64,000 nt of DNA from NCEH01 sp043195135 (GCF_043195135.1 NZ_JBAFWP010000006.1), one strand, 5' to 3'; numbered from the stretch's first letter, positions 18,739 through 27,846 are shown. Translations and numbers: made by a program. Notes: a model not told the origin generated them from the sequence alone.

Positions 18739-20118
18739 ATGAAAACCCCGTCCCGCCCGAGATCCGCCGCCCGAAACGCCCACCGCTCGCCCGAGCGGCG
18801 CCCGCCGGAAGCCGCCGGCCTGCGCGCCCGCCTGGTTGCGGCCGATGCCCTGGACCGCGTGCTGCGCGGCAGCACCGCGCTGGAAGACGCGCTCGACAAT
18901 GCCGCCGGCCTCGAGCCGCGCGACCGGGCGCTCGCCTTCCGCATTGTCGCCACCGCTTTGCGCCGCCTCGGCACCTTGCGCGCCGTTGTCGGCCCCATGC
19001 TGGACCGGGGATTTCCCAAATCCGCGCCCAAGGTCGAAACCGTCCTGCTGGTGGGTGCCGCGCAGATCCTGTTCATGGACGTGCCGGACCATGCGGCGGT
19101 CGGCCTTTCGGTGGAGATCGCGCGCGGCGACGGCACCACTTCGGGCTTCGCCGGCCTCATCAATGCGGTGCTGCGCCGCCTGACGCGTGAGGGCGCCGAG
19201 CGCCTCGCCGCGATCGATGCCCTCGCCGCCGACACGCCCGACTGGCTGCGCCAGCGCTGGACGAAAACCTATGGCGCCGAACGTGCTGCCGCGATCTGTG
19301 CCATGCACGCCCACGAGCCGGCCCTCGATCTCACGGTGAAATCCGATCCCGAAGGCTGGGCGCTGAAGCTGGGTGGCGAGGTGCTGCCCACCGGCACCGT
19401 ACGCATTCTCCACGCCGGCCCGGTGCGGGCCCTGCCCGGCTATGAGGATGGCGAATGGTGGGTTCAGGACGCCGCCGCCGCCCTGCCCGCCCGCTTGCTC
19501 GGTGACGTGGCGGGCCTGAACGTCCTCGATTTGTGCGCGGCGCCCGGCGGCAAGACCGCCCAGCTTGCCGCCGCGGGCGCGCGCGTCACCGCGCTCGACC
19601 GCTCCGGCCAGCGCCTGGTGCGCCTCTCGGAAAATCTGGCCCGGCTCAAGCTCTCGGCCACGGTGGTGGAGGCGGATGCCGCTGAATTTTCCGGCGGTCC
19701 CTATGACGCGATCCTGCTGGATGCGCCCTGCACCGCCACCGGCACCCTGCGTCGCCATCCGGACATCGCCTGGAACAAGCGGCCGGGGGACATTGCCGGC
19801 CTCGCGGAGCTTCAGGGCCGGCTCCTCGACCATGCGCTCGACCTCCTGAAGCCCGGCGGCGTGCTGGTCTATTCCACCTGCTCGCTGGAGCCGGAGGAGG
19901 GCGAAGCGCAGATCGCCCGCCTGCTTTCCGCCCGTCCCGATGCGGAAAGAGCCCCGCTGACGCCAGAAGATGTCCCCGGCATCGCGTCGTTCATCACTCC
20001 TCAAGGTGATTTGCGCACTGTGCCCAGTGATTGGGTGCGGGGAGAGCCGGAGCGGTCCGGCCTCGACGGCTTCTTTGCCGCACGGATAGTGAAAGGCGGC
20101 ACGCGCCGTCGGGGGTAG
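18739..20118 (+). CDS. RsmB/NOP-family RNA methyltransferase (Fmu type)
   Basis: A 459-residue protein with an N-terminal NusB-like domain (about 30-155, AADALDRVLRG, FAGLINAVLRRL) and a C-terminal SAM methyltransferase domain. It shows the SAM motif LDLCAAPGGKTAQLA and the two catalytic cysteines in LDAPCTATGTLRRHPD and VYSTCSLEPEEGE, so it should make m5C, probably in 16S rRNA. ATG 18739 has AGGTG in front; GTG 18730 is an alternative. The heparinase-like gene and purH follow, as in many Rhizobiales. Confidence 0.92.
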   Translation: MKTPSRPRSAARNAHRSPERRPPEAAGLRARLVAADALDRVLRGSTALEDALDNAAGLEPRDRALAFRIVATALRRLGTLRAVVGPMLDRGFPKSAPKVETVLLVGAAQILFMDVPDHAAVGLSVEIARGDGTTSGFAGLINAVLRRLTREGAERLAAIDALAADTPDWLRQRWTKTYGAERAAAICAMHAHEPALDLTVKSDPEGWALKLGGEVLPTGTVRILHAGPVRALPGYEDGEWWVQDAAAALPARLLGDVAGLNVLDLCAAPGGKTAQLAAAGARVTALDRSGQRLVRLSENLARLKLSATVVEADAAEFSGGPYDAILLDAPCTATGTLRRHPDIAWNKRPGDIAGLAELQGRLLDHALDLLKPGGVLVYSTCSLEPEEGEAQIARLLSARPDAERAPLTPEDVPGIASFITPQGDLRTVPSDWVRGEPERSGLDGFFAARIVKGGTRRRG

Positions 20119-20127
20119 TCACCAGGC

Positions 20128-21879
20128 ATGACCCGCGGAGCCCTGGCAGAACGCATGCGCCTCGCGGCCTTCGTCGCGGGGCAGGGCTGGCGCTTGCTCC
20201 TCGCGCGCCTGCCGGGCCTGCCGCTGTCCATCGGCCGGGTAAGCATTCCGGTTCCCGAGCGTCTGCTGATCGCCCCGCAGGACCTGCGCACGGGCGACGC
20301 CACCCGCGCCAGTGAGATTTACGCCGGGCGGTTCGCCTTCGCCGGCAAGATCGCCCTTCTGGACGGCCGCACGCCCTTCGAACTGGAGCCGCCTTCGCAC
20401 GAATGGGCGCAGACGCTGCACGGCTTCGGCTGGCTGCGCCACCTGCGGGCGGCGAGCACCACCATCGCCCGCGCCAATGCCCGCGCCATTGTCGGCGATT
20501 GGATCCGCAATCCCGGCGAAGCCCGTGCCATCGCCGCCGAGCCGGAGGTGACGGCGCGGCGGATCATCTCCTGGCTCACCCAGGCGCCCTTCATCCTCCA
20601 GGACGCGGACCACGAATTCTATCGCCGGTTCATGCGCAGCCTCGCCCGGCAGGTGCGCCACCTGCGGCGCAGCGCGATCGCCGCGCCGGACGGCTATCCC
20701 CGCCTCATCTCCACCATCGCGCTGGTGTTCGCGGGCCTGTGCATGTCCGACCAGAGCCGGCTGCTCAAGGTCTCCCAACGCCGCCTGGAGGAGGAGCTGG
20801 ACCGGCAGATCCTGCCCGACGGCGGCATCATCACCCGCAATCCCGACAGCCTGATCGCCTTGCTGCTGGACCTTCTGCCCCTGCGCCACGCCTTTGCCGC
20901 GCGCAACCAGCCGGCGCCGCAGGCGCTGATGAACGCCATCGACCGCATGATGCCCATGCTGCGCTTCTTCCGCCACGGAGACGGCGCGTTCGCCCATTTC
21001 CACGGCATGGGACACACCGCCGCCGACCAATTGGCCACCATTCTCGCCTATGACGATGCGCGCGGCGCGCCTGTCGCCAACGCGCCTCATTCCGGCTTCC
21101 AGCGGCTCGACGCCAAGGGCAGCGTGCTGATCGCGGATACCGGGATCGCCCCGCCGCTGGCCGCCGGCTGGGAGGCGCACGCGAGCTGTCTCGCGTTCGA
21201 ATTCTCCAGCGGGCGCAACCGCATCTTCGTCAATTGCGGGATGACGGCGATGAACCGCGAGACCTGGTGGCAGGTGGCGCGCGCCACCGCCGCCCATTGC
21301 ACCGCGGTGATCGGCGACACCTCCTCGGCCCGTTTCCTGCAATGGAAATGGCTGGGCGCCCTGGTCGGCTTCCCCATTGTCTCGGGCCCCACGGCCGTGC
21401 CGGTGCAACGGGGCAAGAGGGACGATGCCCTGATGCTGCGGGCCAGCCACGATGGCTATGCCGCGAGCTTCGGCGTCGTCCACCAGCGCTCGTTCCGGCT
21501 TGCGAGCGAAGGCGCGCGGCTCGACGGCGAGGATCTGTTCAAGCCGGCGGAAGGGGCCCCTCCCGCCTTGCCGGCCGTCGCCTTCGCCATCCGCTTCCAC
21601 CTGCACCCGAGCGTGACGGTGGAGCGGCTCGACGATCCGAGCACCGTGCTGCTGTCCCTTCCCGGTGGCGAAGCCTGGGCGTTTCTCGCGCCCAATCAAA
21701 GCGTTCTGCTGGAAGAGAGCATCTATCTCGCGGCCCCTGACGGCCCGCGTCGCACCGTCCAACTGGTGATTTCCGGTTCGCTCGTCGAAACCGGCCGCGT
21801 GCTCTGGACCCTGGTGCGCACGCGCGAGCGGCAGCCCCCGCTTCCTGCGGGGGGCAGCTCTTCCGCCCGGACCCGGTGA
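20128..21879 (+). CDS. Heparinase II/III family protein
   Basis: A 583-residue protein. The first 330 residues resemble the alpha/alpha-toroid lyase domain (WLRHLRAA, FHGMGHTAADQL) and the rest the beta-sandwich heparinase II/III-like domain (FEFSSGRNRIFVNCG, DGYAASFGVVHQRSFRL). No clear signal peptide is visible despite a hydrophobic patch at 20-35. This family member between an rsmB-type gene and purH is conserved in Rhizobiales; its true substrate is unknown. The gene starts 9 bases after the methyltransferase. Confidence 0.88.
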   Translation: MTRGALAERMRLAAFVAGQGWRLLLARLPGLPLSIGRVSIPVPERLLIAPQDLRTGDATRASEIYAGRFAFAGKIALLDGRTPFELEPPSHEWAQTLHGFGWLRHLRAASTTIARANARAIVGDWIRNPGEARAIAAEPEVTARRIISWLTQAPFILQDADHEFYRRFMRSLARQVRHLRRSAIAAPDGYPRLISTIALVFAGLCMSDQSRLLKVSQRRLEEELDRQILPDGGIITRNPDSLIALLLDLLPLRHAFAARNQPAPQALMNAIDRMMPMLRFFRHGDGAFAHFHGMGHTAADQLATILAYDDARGAPVANAPHSGFQRLDAKGSVLIADTGIAPPLAAGWEAHASCLAFEFSSGRNRIFVNCGMTAMNRETWWQVARATAAHCTAVIGDTSSARFLQWKWLGALVGFPIVSGPTAVPVQRGKRDDALMLRASHDGYAASFGVVHQRSFRLASEGARLDGEDLFKPAEGAPPALPAVAFAIRFHLHPSVTVERLDDPSTVLLSLPGGEAWAFLAPNQSVLLEESIYLAAPDGPRRTVQLVISGSLVETGRVLWTLVRTRERQPPLPAGGSSSARTR

Positions 21880-21933
21880 CGGCGACCGCCACTCCGTGAT
21901 AGGGCGAGCGCAATTCAGATCCGGAGTTGCCCC

Positions 21934-23523
21934 ATGCCCGCCGACGTGCGCCCCGTCACCCGTGCCCTGATCTCGGTGTCCGACAAAGCGGGCCTGATCC
22001 CCTTCGCCACCGCGCTGGTCAAGACAGGCGTTCAGCTGGTCTCCACCGGCGGCACCGCCAAGGCCCTGGCGGAAGCCGGCCTTGCCGTGGTGGATGTGGC
22101 CGAGCTCACCGGCTATCCGGAAATGATGGACGGCCGGGTGAAGACGCTGCATCCCCGCGTCCATGGCGGCATCCTGGCGATCCGCACCGATCCCGGCCAC
22201 CAGGCCTCCATGGCCGAGCACGGCATTCCGCCGATCGACCTGGTGGTGGTCAATCTCTACCCCTTCGAAGCCACGGTCGCCCGCGGCGCGGACTTCGACG
22301 AAACCATTGAGAACATTGACATCGGTGGCCCCGCTTTGATCCGCGGCGCGGCCAAGAACCACAATGACGTGGCGGTGGTGGTGGATGTTGCCGACTATTC
22401 CGCCGTGCTGGCGGAAATCGAGCTGCATGGCGGCACCACCCTCGCCCTGCGCCGCAAGCTGGCGCAGACCGCCTATGCCCGCACCGCCGCCTATGACGCG
22501 GCCATTTCCAACTGGTTCGCGGTCGAGGTGAAAGCCGAGGCGCCCACCTATCGCGCGGTCGGCGGCAAGCTGATCGAGGCCCTGCGCTATGGCGAGAATC
22601 CGCACCAGACGGCGGCCTTCTACGCCACGTCCGAGCAACGGCCCGGGGTCGCCACCGCCCGGCAGGTGCAGGGTAAGCAATTGTCGTTCAACAATATTAA
22701 CGACACGGACGCGGCCTTCGAATGCGTCGCGGAATTCCACCCGGCCCGCACCGCCGCGGTGGTGATCGTCAAGCATGCCAATCCCTGCGGGGTCGCGGAG
22801 GGCAGCTCGCTGGCGCAGGCCTATGCCAAGGCGCTGGCGTGCGATCCGGTCTCGGCGTTCGGCGGCATCATCGCCGTCAACCGGACCCTGGATGCCGAGG
22901 CGGCGCGGGCGATGGTGGAGATCTTCACCGAGGTGATCGTCGCCCCCGACGCCACCGACGACGCGATTAACCTCATAGCCGCAAAGAAGAATCTGCGCCT
23001 GCTGCTGACCGGCGGCCTGCCCGATCCGCGCAGCCCCGGCCTCAATGTCCGCACCGTCGCGGGGGGGCTGCTGGTGCAGAGCCGGGACAATGCCTCCATC
23101 GACGATCTGGACCTCAAGGTGGTCACCCGCCGCGAGCCCACAGAGGCCGAACTGACCGACATGCGGTTCGCCTTCCGGGTTGCTAAGCATGTGAAATCAA
23201 ACACGATTATCTATGCCAAGGACCTCGCGACGGTGGGCATCGGGGCGGGCCAGATGAGCCGGGTGGATTCCGCCCGCATCGCCGCCCGCAAGGCCCAGGA
23301 CGCCGCCGAGGCGGCCGGGCTGACGGTGCCGCTCACCAAGGGCTCCGTGGTCGCCTCCGATGCCTTTTTCCCCTTTGCGGACGGGCTGTTAGCAGCAGTC
23401 GAAGCGGGCGCCACGGCGGTCATTCAGCCCGGCGGATCCATGCGCGATGCCGAAGTGATCGCCGCCGCCGACGCCGCGGGCCTTGCCATGGTGTTCACCG
23501 GCGTCCGCCACTTCAAGCACTGA
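21934..23523 (+). CDS. purH: Bifunctional AICAR formyltransferase/IMP cyclohydrolase PurH
   Basis: A 529-residue enzyme catalysing the last two steps to IMP. The N-terminal 200 residues are the MGS-like cyclohydrolase domain (ALISVSDKAGL, STGGTAKAL, MDGRVKTLHPRVHGGIL). The rest is the transformylase (LRYGENPHQTAAFY, VIVKHANPCGVA, SDAFFPFADGL). Length and order are standard. A GC hairpin without a T tract follows (23530-23553). Confidence 0.97.
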   Translation: MPADVRPVTRALISVSDKAGLIPFATALVKTGVQLVSTGGTAKALAEAGLAVVDVAELTGYPEMMDGRVKTLHPRVHGGILAIRTDPGHQASMAEHGIPPIDLVVVNLYPFEATVARGADFDETIENIDIGGPALIRGAAKNHNDVAVVVDVADYSAVLAEIELHGGTTLALRRKLAQTAYARTAAYDAAISNWFAVEVKAEAPTYRAVGGKLIEALRYGENPHQTAAFYATSEQRPGVATARQVQGKQLSFNNINDTDAAFECVAEFHPARTAAVVIVKHANPCGVAEGSSLAQAYAKALACDPVSAFGGIIAVNRTLDAEAARAMVEIFTEVIVAPDATDDAINLIAAKKNLRLLLTGGLPDPRSPGLNVRTVAGGLLVQSRDNASIDDLDLKVVTRREPTEAELTDMRFAFRVAKHVKSNTIIYAKDLATVGIGAGQMSRVDSARIAARKAQDAAEAAGLTVPLTKGSVVASDAFFPFADGLLAAVEAGATAVIQPGGSMRDAEVIAAADAAGLAMVFTGVRHFKH

Positions 23524-23529
23524 CGAACC

Positions 23530-23553
23530 GCGCGGAGAAACCCACCTCCGCGC
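23530..23553 (+). terminator. Hairpin downstream of purH
   Basis: GCGCGGAG and CTCCGCGC form a perfect 8-bp stem with an 8-base loop, starting 7 bases after the purH stop. There is no T tract, so an intrinsic terminator role is doubtful; it could protect the 3' end or mark a Rho-dependent site. Confidence 0.35.
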
Positions 23554-23639
23554 CACCACGGCGGGATTCGGCCCGATATCCGCGCATTTCGGCGGATGTC
23601 CGGCTCCGGCCCTCCGGACCCGCGGCGCGCCGGCGACCC

Positions 23640-23653
23640 TTGCGGTGAATCAA
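23640..23653 (+). promoter_or_regulatory. FixK/FNR-type box upstream of hemN
   Basis: TTGCGGTGAATCAA fits the FixK2 pattern TTG(A/C)-N6-(T/G)CAA. Its centre is 44.5 bases before the hemN ATG. If it activates at the usual -41.5, transcription would start only 3-4 bases before the ATG. Confidence 0.55.
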
Positions 23654-23690
23654 AGCGATTCGTCGGCGTTTCGCCGATGATCGCCGCATC

Positions 23691-25058
23691 ATGAATGCAG
23701 ATCTGCTCGCACGCGCCGGCCGCCCGGTGCCTCGCTATACCTCCTACCCCACGGCCCCCCATTTCGGCGCGGAGGTCGATGCCGCGACCTATGCCGCATG
23801 GCTGGCGGCGGTGCCGGCGGAGGCGACGGCGTCGCTCTACCTGCATGTGCCGTTCTGCGCGGAGCTGTGCTTTTACTGCGGCTGCCACACCACGGTCGCG
23901 CGGGGCGTCACGCCGCTGGTGGCCTATGCCGAACGGCTGGCGGAGGAGATCGAGCTGGTGACCGCGCGCCTGCCCGGCCGACTGGAGGTGGGGCACCTGC
24001 ACTGGGGTGGCGGGACACCGACCATGCTGGGCAATCCCGATTTCCGGCGCATCATGGCGCTGCTGCGCGCGCGGTTCGCGGTTCGTCCCGATGCCGAGGT
24101 CGCGATCGAGATCGACCCCCGCGTCATGGACCAGGCGAAGGTGGACACCCTGGCGGCCGCCGGCATCAACCGGGCGAGCCTGGGCGTCCAGGATTTCGAC
24201 CCCAAGGTCCAGGAAGCGATCGGTCGCCGGCAAAGTTTTTCCGAGACCGCCGCCGTCGCCGACGCCCTGCGCACGGCCGGCATCGGCGCCATCAATCTCG
24301 ACCTGATCTATGGCCTGCCGCACCAGACCGCCACCTCCGTCACCCGCACCCTCAAAGACGCGCTGGCCCTTGAGCCGAGCCGGGTCGCGGTGTTCGGCTA
24401 TGCCCATGTGCCCTGGATGAAAAAGCACCAGGCGCTGATCCCGGAAGCGGCCTTGCCCGGACCCGCGGCCCGGCTCGAACAGGCGGAAACAATCGCCCGG
24501 CTGTTAAACGAAGCCGGCTATGTATCCATCGGACTGGATCATTTCGCCCGCCCCGACGATGCCATGGCCCGTCGCGCCGAGGCCGGGACACTGAAGCGCA
24601 ATTTCCAGGGCTACACCACCGACGACGCCCCCGTGCTGCTGGGCTTCGGCCCGTCCGCCATCGGCGCCCTGCCCCAGGGCTATGTGCAGAACCTGCCCGC
24701 GACCCCGGGCTGGCACCAGATGGTCGCCCGGGGTGAATTGCCCATCGCGCGCGGGCGGGCCCTGACCGCAGACGACCGGCTGCGGCGGGCGGTGATCGAA
24801 CGGCTGATGTGCGATCTGAGCGTCGATCTCGACGCCGTATGCGCTGCGCACGGCACCGATGCCGGCGTGTTCGCCCGGGAGCTGGAGGCCCTCGCGCCGC
24901 TGATCGCCGAAGGACTCGCGGTGCGGGACGGGACGTCGGTGCGCGTGCCGGAAACGGCGCGGGCCTTCACCCGCACCGTGTGCGCCGTGTTCGACGCCTA
25001 TCTCGCCCCCCTGGCGGACGCGGCCCCGGCGCCGCGCCGGCACGCAGCGGCGGTGTGA
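23691..25058 (+). CDS. hemN: Oxygen-independent coproporphyrinogen III oxidase
   Basis: A 455-residue radical-SAM enzyme converting coproporphyrinogen III to protoporphyrinogen IX without oxygen. The cluster cysteines are C56, C60 and C63 in HVPFCAELCFYCGC, and HLHWGGGTPTMLG plus SLGVQDFDPKVQEAIGR follow as in true HemN rather than HemW. It supplies haem under low oxygen, in keeping with a FixK-type box upstream and the divergent fixK/fixLJ cluster downstream. No clear Shine-Dalgarno precedes the ATG. Confidence 0.95.
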   Translation: MNADLLARAGRPVPRYTSYPTAPHFGAEVDAATYAAWLAAVPAEATASLYLHVPFCAELCFYCGCHTTVARGVTPLVAYAERLAEEIELVTARLPGRLEVGHLHWGGGTPTMLGNPDFRRIMALLRARFAVRPDAEVAIEIDPRVMDQAKVDTLAAAGINRASLGVQDFDPKVQEAIGRRQSFSETAAVADALRTAGIGAINLDLIYGLPHQTATSVTRTLKDALALEPSRVAVFGYAHVPWMKKHQALIPEAALPGPAARLEQAETIARLLNEAGYVSIGLDHFARPDDAMARRAEAGTLKRNFQGYTTDDAPVLLGFGPSAIGALPQGYVQNLPATPGWHQMVARGELPIARGRALTADDRLRRAVIERLMCDLSVDLDAVCAAHGTDAGVFARELEALAPLIAEGLAVRDGTSVRVPETARAFTRTVCAVFDAYLAPLADAAPAPRRHAAAV

Positions 25059-25109
25059 GCGCGAGGCAGATCGACATCAATGGAACGGGACCACTTGAAA
25101 GAAGGCCGG

Positions 25110-25129
25110 GACGCCCTCCCGGCGTCTTT
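25110..25129 (+). terminator. Possible intrinsic terminator of hemN
   Basis: GACGCC-CTCCC-GGCGTC (25110-25126) is followed by TTT. The stem is only 6 bp, but it sits about 50 bases after the stop codon in an otherwise non-coding stretch. Confidence 0.5.
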
Positions 25130-25154
25130 CGCTGCGGCGTCTTTCGGTTTCGTC

Positions 25155-25257
25155 ATGGCCGGGCGTGTCCCGGCCATCCAGGCCGGGTCGACCGCGCGAG
25201 CGCTGAAAAAGCTGGCGCCAATGGCAACAGGTGGATGCACGGGTCGCGCCCGTGCAT
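25155..25257. repeat. Two-hairpin REP-type element
   Basis: Two palindromes of the same design, ATGGCCGGG-N5-CCCGGCCAT (25155-25177) and ATGCACGGG-N5-CCCGTGCAT (25235-25257), about 80 bases apart. A decayed relative lies inside the parS array at 62831-62907. Such extragenic palindromes are common in Rhizobiales. It fills the convergent hemN-fixK gap. Confidence 0.8.
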
Positions 25258-25366
25258 GACGCTGCGCTGCTGTTATCGCGCCGGACCTTGACGCTCGATC
25301 GGCTCGAGGGCGGCGGCGAAAGGGAATGAACGGTAGTAAACCCGGCGGCGAACGTGCCGCGCCCTT

Positions 25367-25404
25367 GCCCGCGCGGCGGGCTTTATCGAGGGGCGCGCCC
25401 CTCG
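25367..25404. terminator. Hairpins downstream of fixK in the convergent gap
   Basis: GCCCGC-GCG-GCGGGC (25367-25381) is followed on the plus strand by TTTAT. The perfect 18-bp palindrome CGAGGGGCGCGCCCCTCG (25387-25404) begins 5 bases after the fixK stop on the minus strand. Together they could end transcription from both sides. Confidence 0.45.
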
Positions 25405-25409
25405 ACGCC

Positions 25410-26111
25410 TCAGCTGTCGAGGCGACGCAGCGCGTTGCGGTCGCGCAGCACGATGCAGCGGGAGGACGGCAAGGCGATCGCGGCCGAGCCTTCGAGCTGG
25501 GTCAGGGTGCGCGAGACGGTCTCGATGGTGAGGCCGAGATAATCGGCGATATCCTGGCGCGACATGGGCAGATGCACTTCGCTGACATCGGCCGGGCTGG
25601 AGCGGCGGGCGAGGTCCAGCAGGAAGGTCGCGACCCGCTCCTGCGCCGTCTTGCGGCCGAGCAGCAGCAAATGGTCCTGCGCCCGGTGCAGTTCGGTGAA
25701 GGTGAGGTTCCAGATGGCGCGGGCGAGCACGCTGTCGTCGGTGGCCCGGCTGAACAGCAGGGAGCGCTTCACGCGCGCCAGCCGGCATTCGCTGACCGCC
25801 TCGGCGGAAAACCGGGTGCGCTCGGCGGTTTCCCAGCCGAAGGCGTCGCCCTTCAGGCAGAAGGTCTCGATCTGGCGGCGCCCGTCGCCGAGCAGCTTGC
25901 AGATGCGCACCACCCCGGAGAGCACCACGAACACATGGTCGGCGGGCTCATCCTCGCCGAAGATCTCGGCATTGCGGGCAAAGCTGACGACGGTTCCCAT
26001 GCGCGCCACGGCGGCGGCGGGGTTAAGCACGTCTTCTTCCTCCCGGATGGCGGCGGGCAGCGGGGCGGGAAAGGCGCGGTTCGCGACGATAGCGGCGGCG
26101 GTGGCGGGCAT
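25410..26111 (-). CDS. fixK: Crp/Fnr-family transcription regulator, FixK type
   Basis: A 233-residue regulator with a cyclic-nucleotide-like N-terminal domain (FVVLSGVVRICKLLGDGRRQ) and a C-terminal winged helix (SRQDIADYLGLTIETVSRTL). The recognition helix has the ExxSR pattern that reads TTGA half-sites in FNR/FixK. No N-terminal cysteine cluster of FNR is present, so it probably does not sense oxygen itself, fitting FixK under FixLJ control. Start ATG 26111 has GGAGG eight bases before it; ATG 26126 is less likely. It is divergent from fixLJ. A FixK-type box lies 45 bases upstream, suggesting autoregulation. Confidence 0.88.
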   Translation of the reverse strand: MPATAAAIVANRAFPAPLPAAIREEEDVLNPAAAVARMGTVVSFARNAEIFGEDEPADHVFVVLSGVVRICKLLGDGRRQIETFCLKGDAFGWETAERTRFSAEAVSECRLARVKRSLLFSRATDDSVLARAIWNLTFTELHRAQDHLLLLGRKTAQERVATFLLDLARRSSPADVSEVHLPMSRQDIADYLGLTIETVSRTLTQLEGSAAIALPSSRCIVLRDRNALRRLDS

Positions 26112-26149
26112 CGAACAGGCCTCCAAAGGGTCGCTAAAGGCTTAGGTCT

Positions 26150-26163
26150 TTGCTCTCGATCAA
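26150..26163 (-). promoter_or_regulatory. FixK/FNR-type box in the fixK-fixL gap
   Basis: Read on the minus strand this is TTGATCGAGAGCAA, a full match to TTG(A/C)-N6-(T/G)CAA. Because the fixK ribosome binding site lies near 26120, transcription must begin upstream of it. The box would then overlap the core promoter, a position more consistent with negative autoregulation than activation. Confidence 0.55.
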
Positions 26164-26181
26164 TAAATTCGGATCGAACCC

Positions 26182-26189
26182 TTAAGTAG
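26182..26189. promoter_or_regulatory. Possible FixJ-binding motif
   Basis: TTAAGTAG matches 7 of 8 positions of the FixJ motif GTAMGTAG recalled from in-vitro selection. It lies about 70 bases upstream of the fixK start. A single short match, so weak evidence. Confidence 0.25.
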
Positions 26190-26304
26190 GGCTCCCTAAG
26201 GGATTTCCCGGAGGCGCGGAGTAGGCCAAAGTGCATGTAAGCGGCGAAGGTAGCCGGCAGGCGCACGGCGCCACCGCGGCTGCAATGGGGTACGGACAGG
26301 CGGG

Positions 26305-27846
26305 ATGACCAGCCAGAACGAGAGCGAAACCGTCGCCGCCCCGGCCGCGCCGGCGCCTCCGGCCGCCGGCGGCCAGATGGCGAGCTTCACCGGCGAGGCG
26401 CTCACCAGCCTGTTCGCCGGCACCTCCGCGGCGATGGTCGCCGTGGTGGCCGGCGACCTCCTGGGCTGGCCGGCCTTCGGCACGGCGGCGCTGCTTCTGT
26501 GCGGCATCGCCGTGGTGCTGGTCAGCGGGCGCGGCCTTGCCGCCAGCCTTCCGGCGATCGCGGTCGCCCTCGGCGCGCAATCCGCCCTGGCCGGGACCGG
26601 AGGGGTGGGCGCCTCCGCCGCCCTCGGCACGGCGCTGCTGTTTCTCGCCTTCGGGCTTTCCGCCAGCGTGCTCGGCGAGCGGCTGCGCCGCACCAAGCTC
26701 GACGCCGCCGCGCGCGACCGGGCGCTGCTGGCGCGCGAGGCGCACCTCTCCTCGATCCTCGACACCGTGCCCGATGCCATGATCGTGATCGACGCCCGCG
26801 GCAACATGCAATCCTTCTCCAGCGCGGCCGAGCGCCTGTTCGGCTACACCGCCTCGGACGCCATCGGCCGCAACGTTTCGATCCTCATGCCCAATCCCCA
26901 CAAGGCGGCGCACGATTCCTACCTGGACCGCTACCTCACCACCGGGGAGCGGCGCATCATCGGCATCGGCCGCGTGGTGGCGGGGCTGCGCAAGAACGGC
27001 TCCACCTTCCCCATGGAATTGTCGGTGGGCGAGATGCGGTCCGGCTCCGGGCGCTTCTTCACCGGCTTCATCCGCGATCTCACCGAGCGCCAGGCGACCG
27101 AAGCCCGGCTCCAGGAATTGCAGGCGGAGCTGGTCCACATCTCGCGCCTCACCGCCATGGGGGAGATGGCCTCCAGCCTCGCCCACGAGCTGAACCAACC
27201 CCTTTCGGCCATCGCCAACTACATCAAGGGCTGCCGCCGCCTGTTGGACCAGGACGGCTCGCCCCATGTGCCGCAATTGCTGGGCGCGCTCGACAAGGCG
27301 GCGGAACAGGCGCTGCGCGCCGGCGACATCATCCGCCGGCTGCGGGATTTCGTGGCGCGCGGAGAAAGCGAGCGGCGGGTGGAGAGCCTCTCCAAGCTGG
27401 TGGAGGAGACCAGCGCCCTCGCCCTCGTGGGCGCCAAGGAATATGGCATCGAGGTGCGCTTCAAGTTCGATCCCGCCTGCGATCTCGTGCTGGCGGACAA
27501 GGTGCAGGTGCAGCAGGTCTTGCTCAACCTGATCCGCAACAGCATGGAAGCGATGATGGAAGCGCCGCGCCGCTTCCTCGTGGTGCAGACCAGCCCGGAG
27601 GAGGACGACATGGTCGCCGTTTCCGTGTCCGATACCGGCCACGGCATCTCCAAGGAGATCGCCGACCAATTGTTCATGCCCTTCATCACCACCAAGCAAC
27701 ATGGCATGGGTGTGGGGCTTTCCATTTCCCGCACCATCATCGAATCCCACGGCGGCCGCATCTGGGCCGAAGCCAATCCGGAGGGCGGGACCATTTTCCG
27801 TTTCACGCTGCGCGCCGTGCAAGAGGAGGCCCTGGGCAATGCCTGA
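26305..27846 (+). CDS. fixL: Oxygen-sensing histidine kinase FixL
   Basis: A 513-residue haem-PAS kinase. Hydrophobic N-terminal segments (about 38-125) anchor it in the membrane. The PAS domain (about 145-260) carries the haem ligand His203 in AAHDSYLDRY and the conserved IGIGRVVAGLRKNGSTFPMELSVGEM with the arginine that stabilises bound oxygen. The kinase core follows, with phosphoacceptor His294 in SSLAHELNQPLSAI and N/G boxes (LNLIRNSMEAM, DTGHGI, GMGVGLSIS). Oxygen on the haem inhibits it; at low oxygen it phosphorylates FixJ. It overlaps fixJ by 8 bases. Confidence 0.95.
   Translation: MTSQNESETVAAPAAPAPPAAGGQMASFTGEALTSLFAGTSAAMVAVVAGDLLGWPAFGTAALLLCGIAVVLVSGRGLAASLPAIAVALGAQSALAGTGGVGASAALGTALLFLAFGLSASVLGERLRRTKLDAAARDRALLAREAHLSSILDTVPDAMIVIDARGNMQSFSSAAERLFGYTASDAIGRNVSILMPNPHKAAHDSYLDRYLTTGERRIIGIGRVVAGLRKNGSTFPMELSVGEMRSGSGRFFTGFIRDLTERQATEARLQELQAELVHISRLTAMGEMASSLAHELNQPLSAIANYIKGCRRLLDQDGSPHVPQLLGALDKAAEQALRAGDIIRRLRDFVARGESERRVESLSKLVEETSALALVGAKEYGIEVRFKFDPACDLVLADKVQVQQVLLNLIRNSMEAMMEAPRRFLVVQTSPEEDDMVAVSVSDTGHGISKEIADQLFMPFITTKQHGMGVGLSISRTIIESHGGRIWAEANPEGGTIFRFTLRAVQEEALGNA

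Noticed and set aside
20119..23190. A 1023-codon open frame on the minus strand opposite the heparinase-like gene and purH
   Set aside because: It is the antisense shadow of two confident plus-strand genes in GC-rich DNA and shows no recognisable domain.
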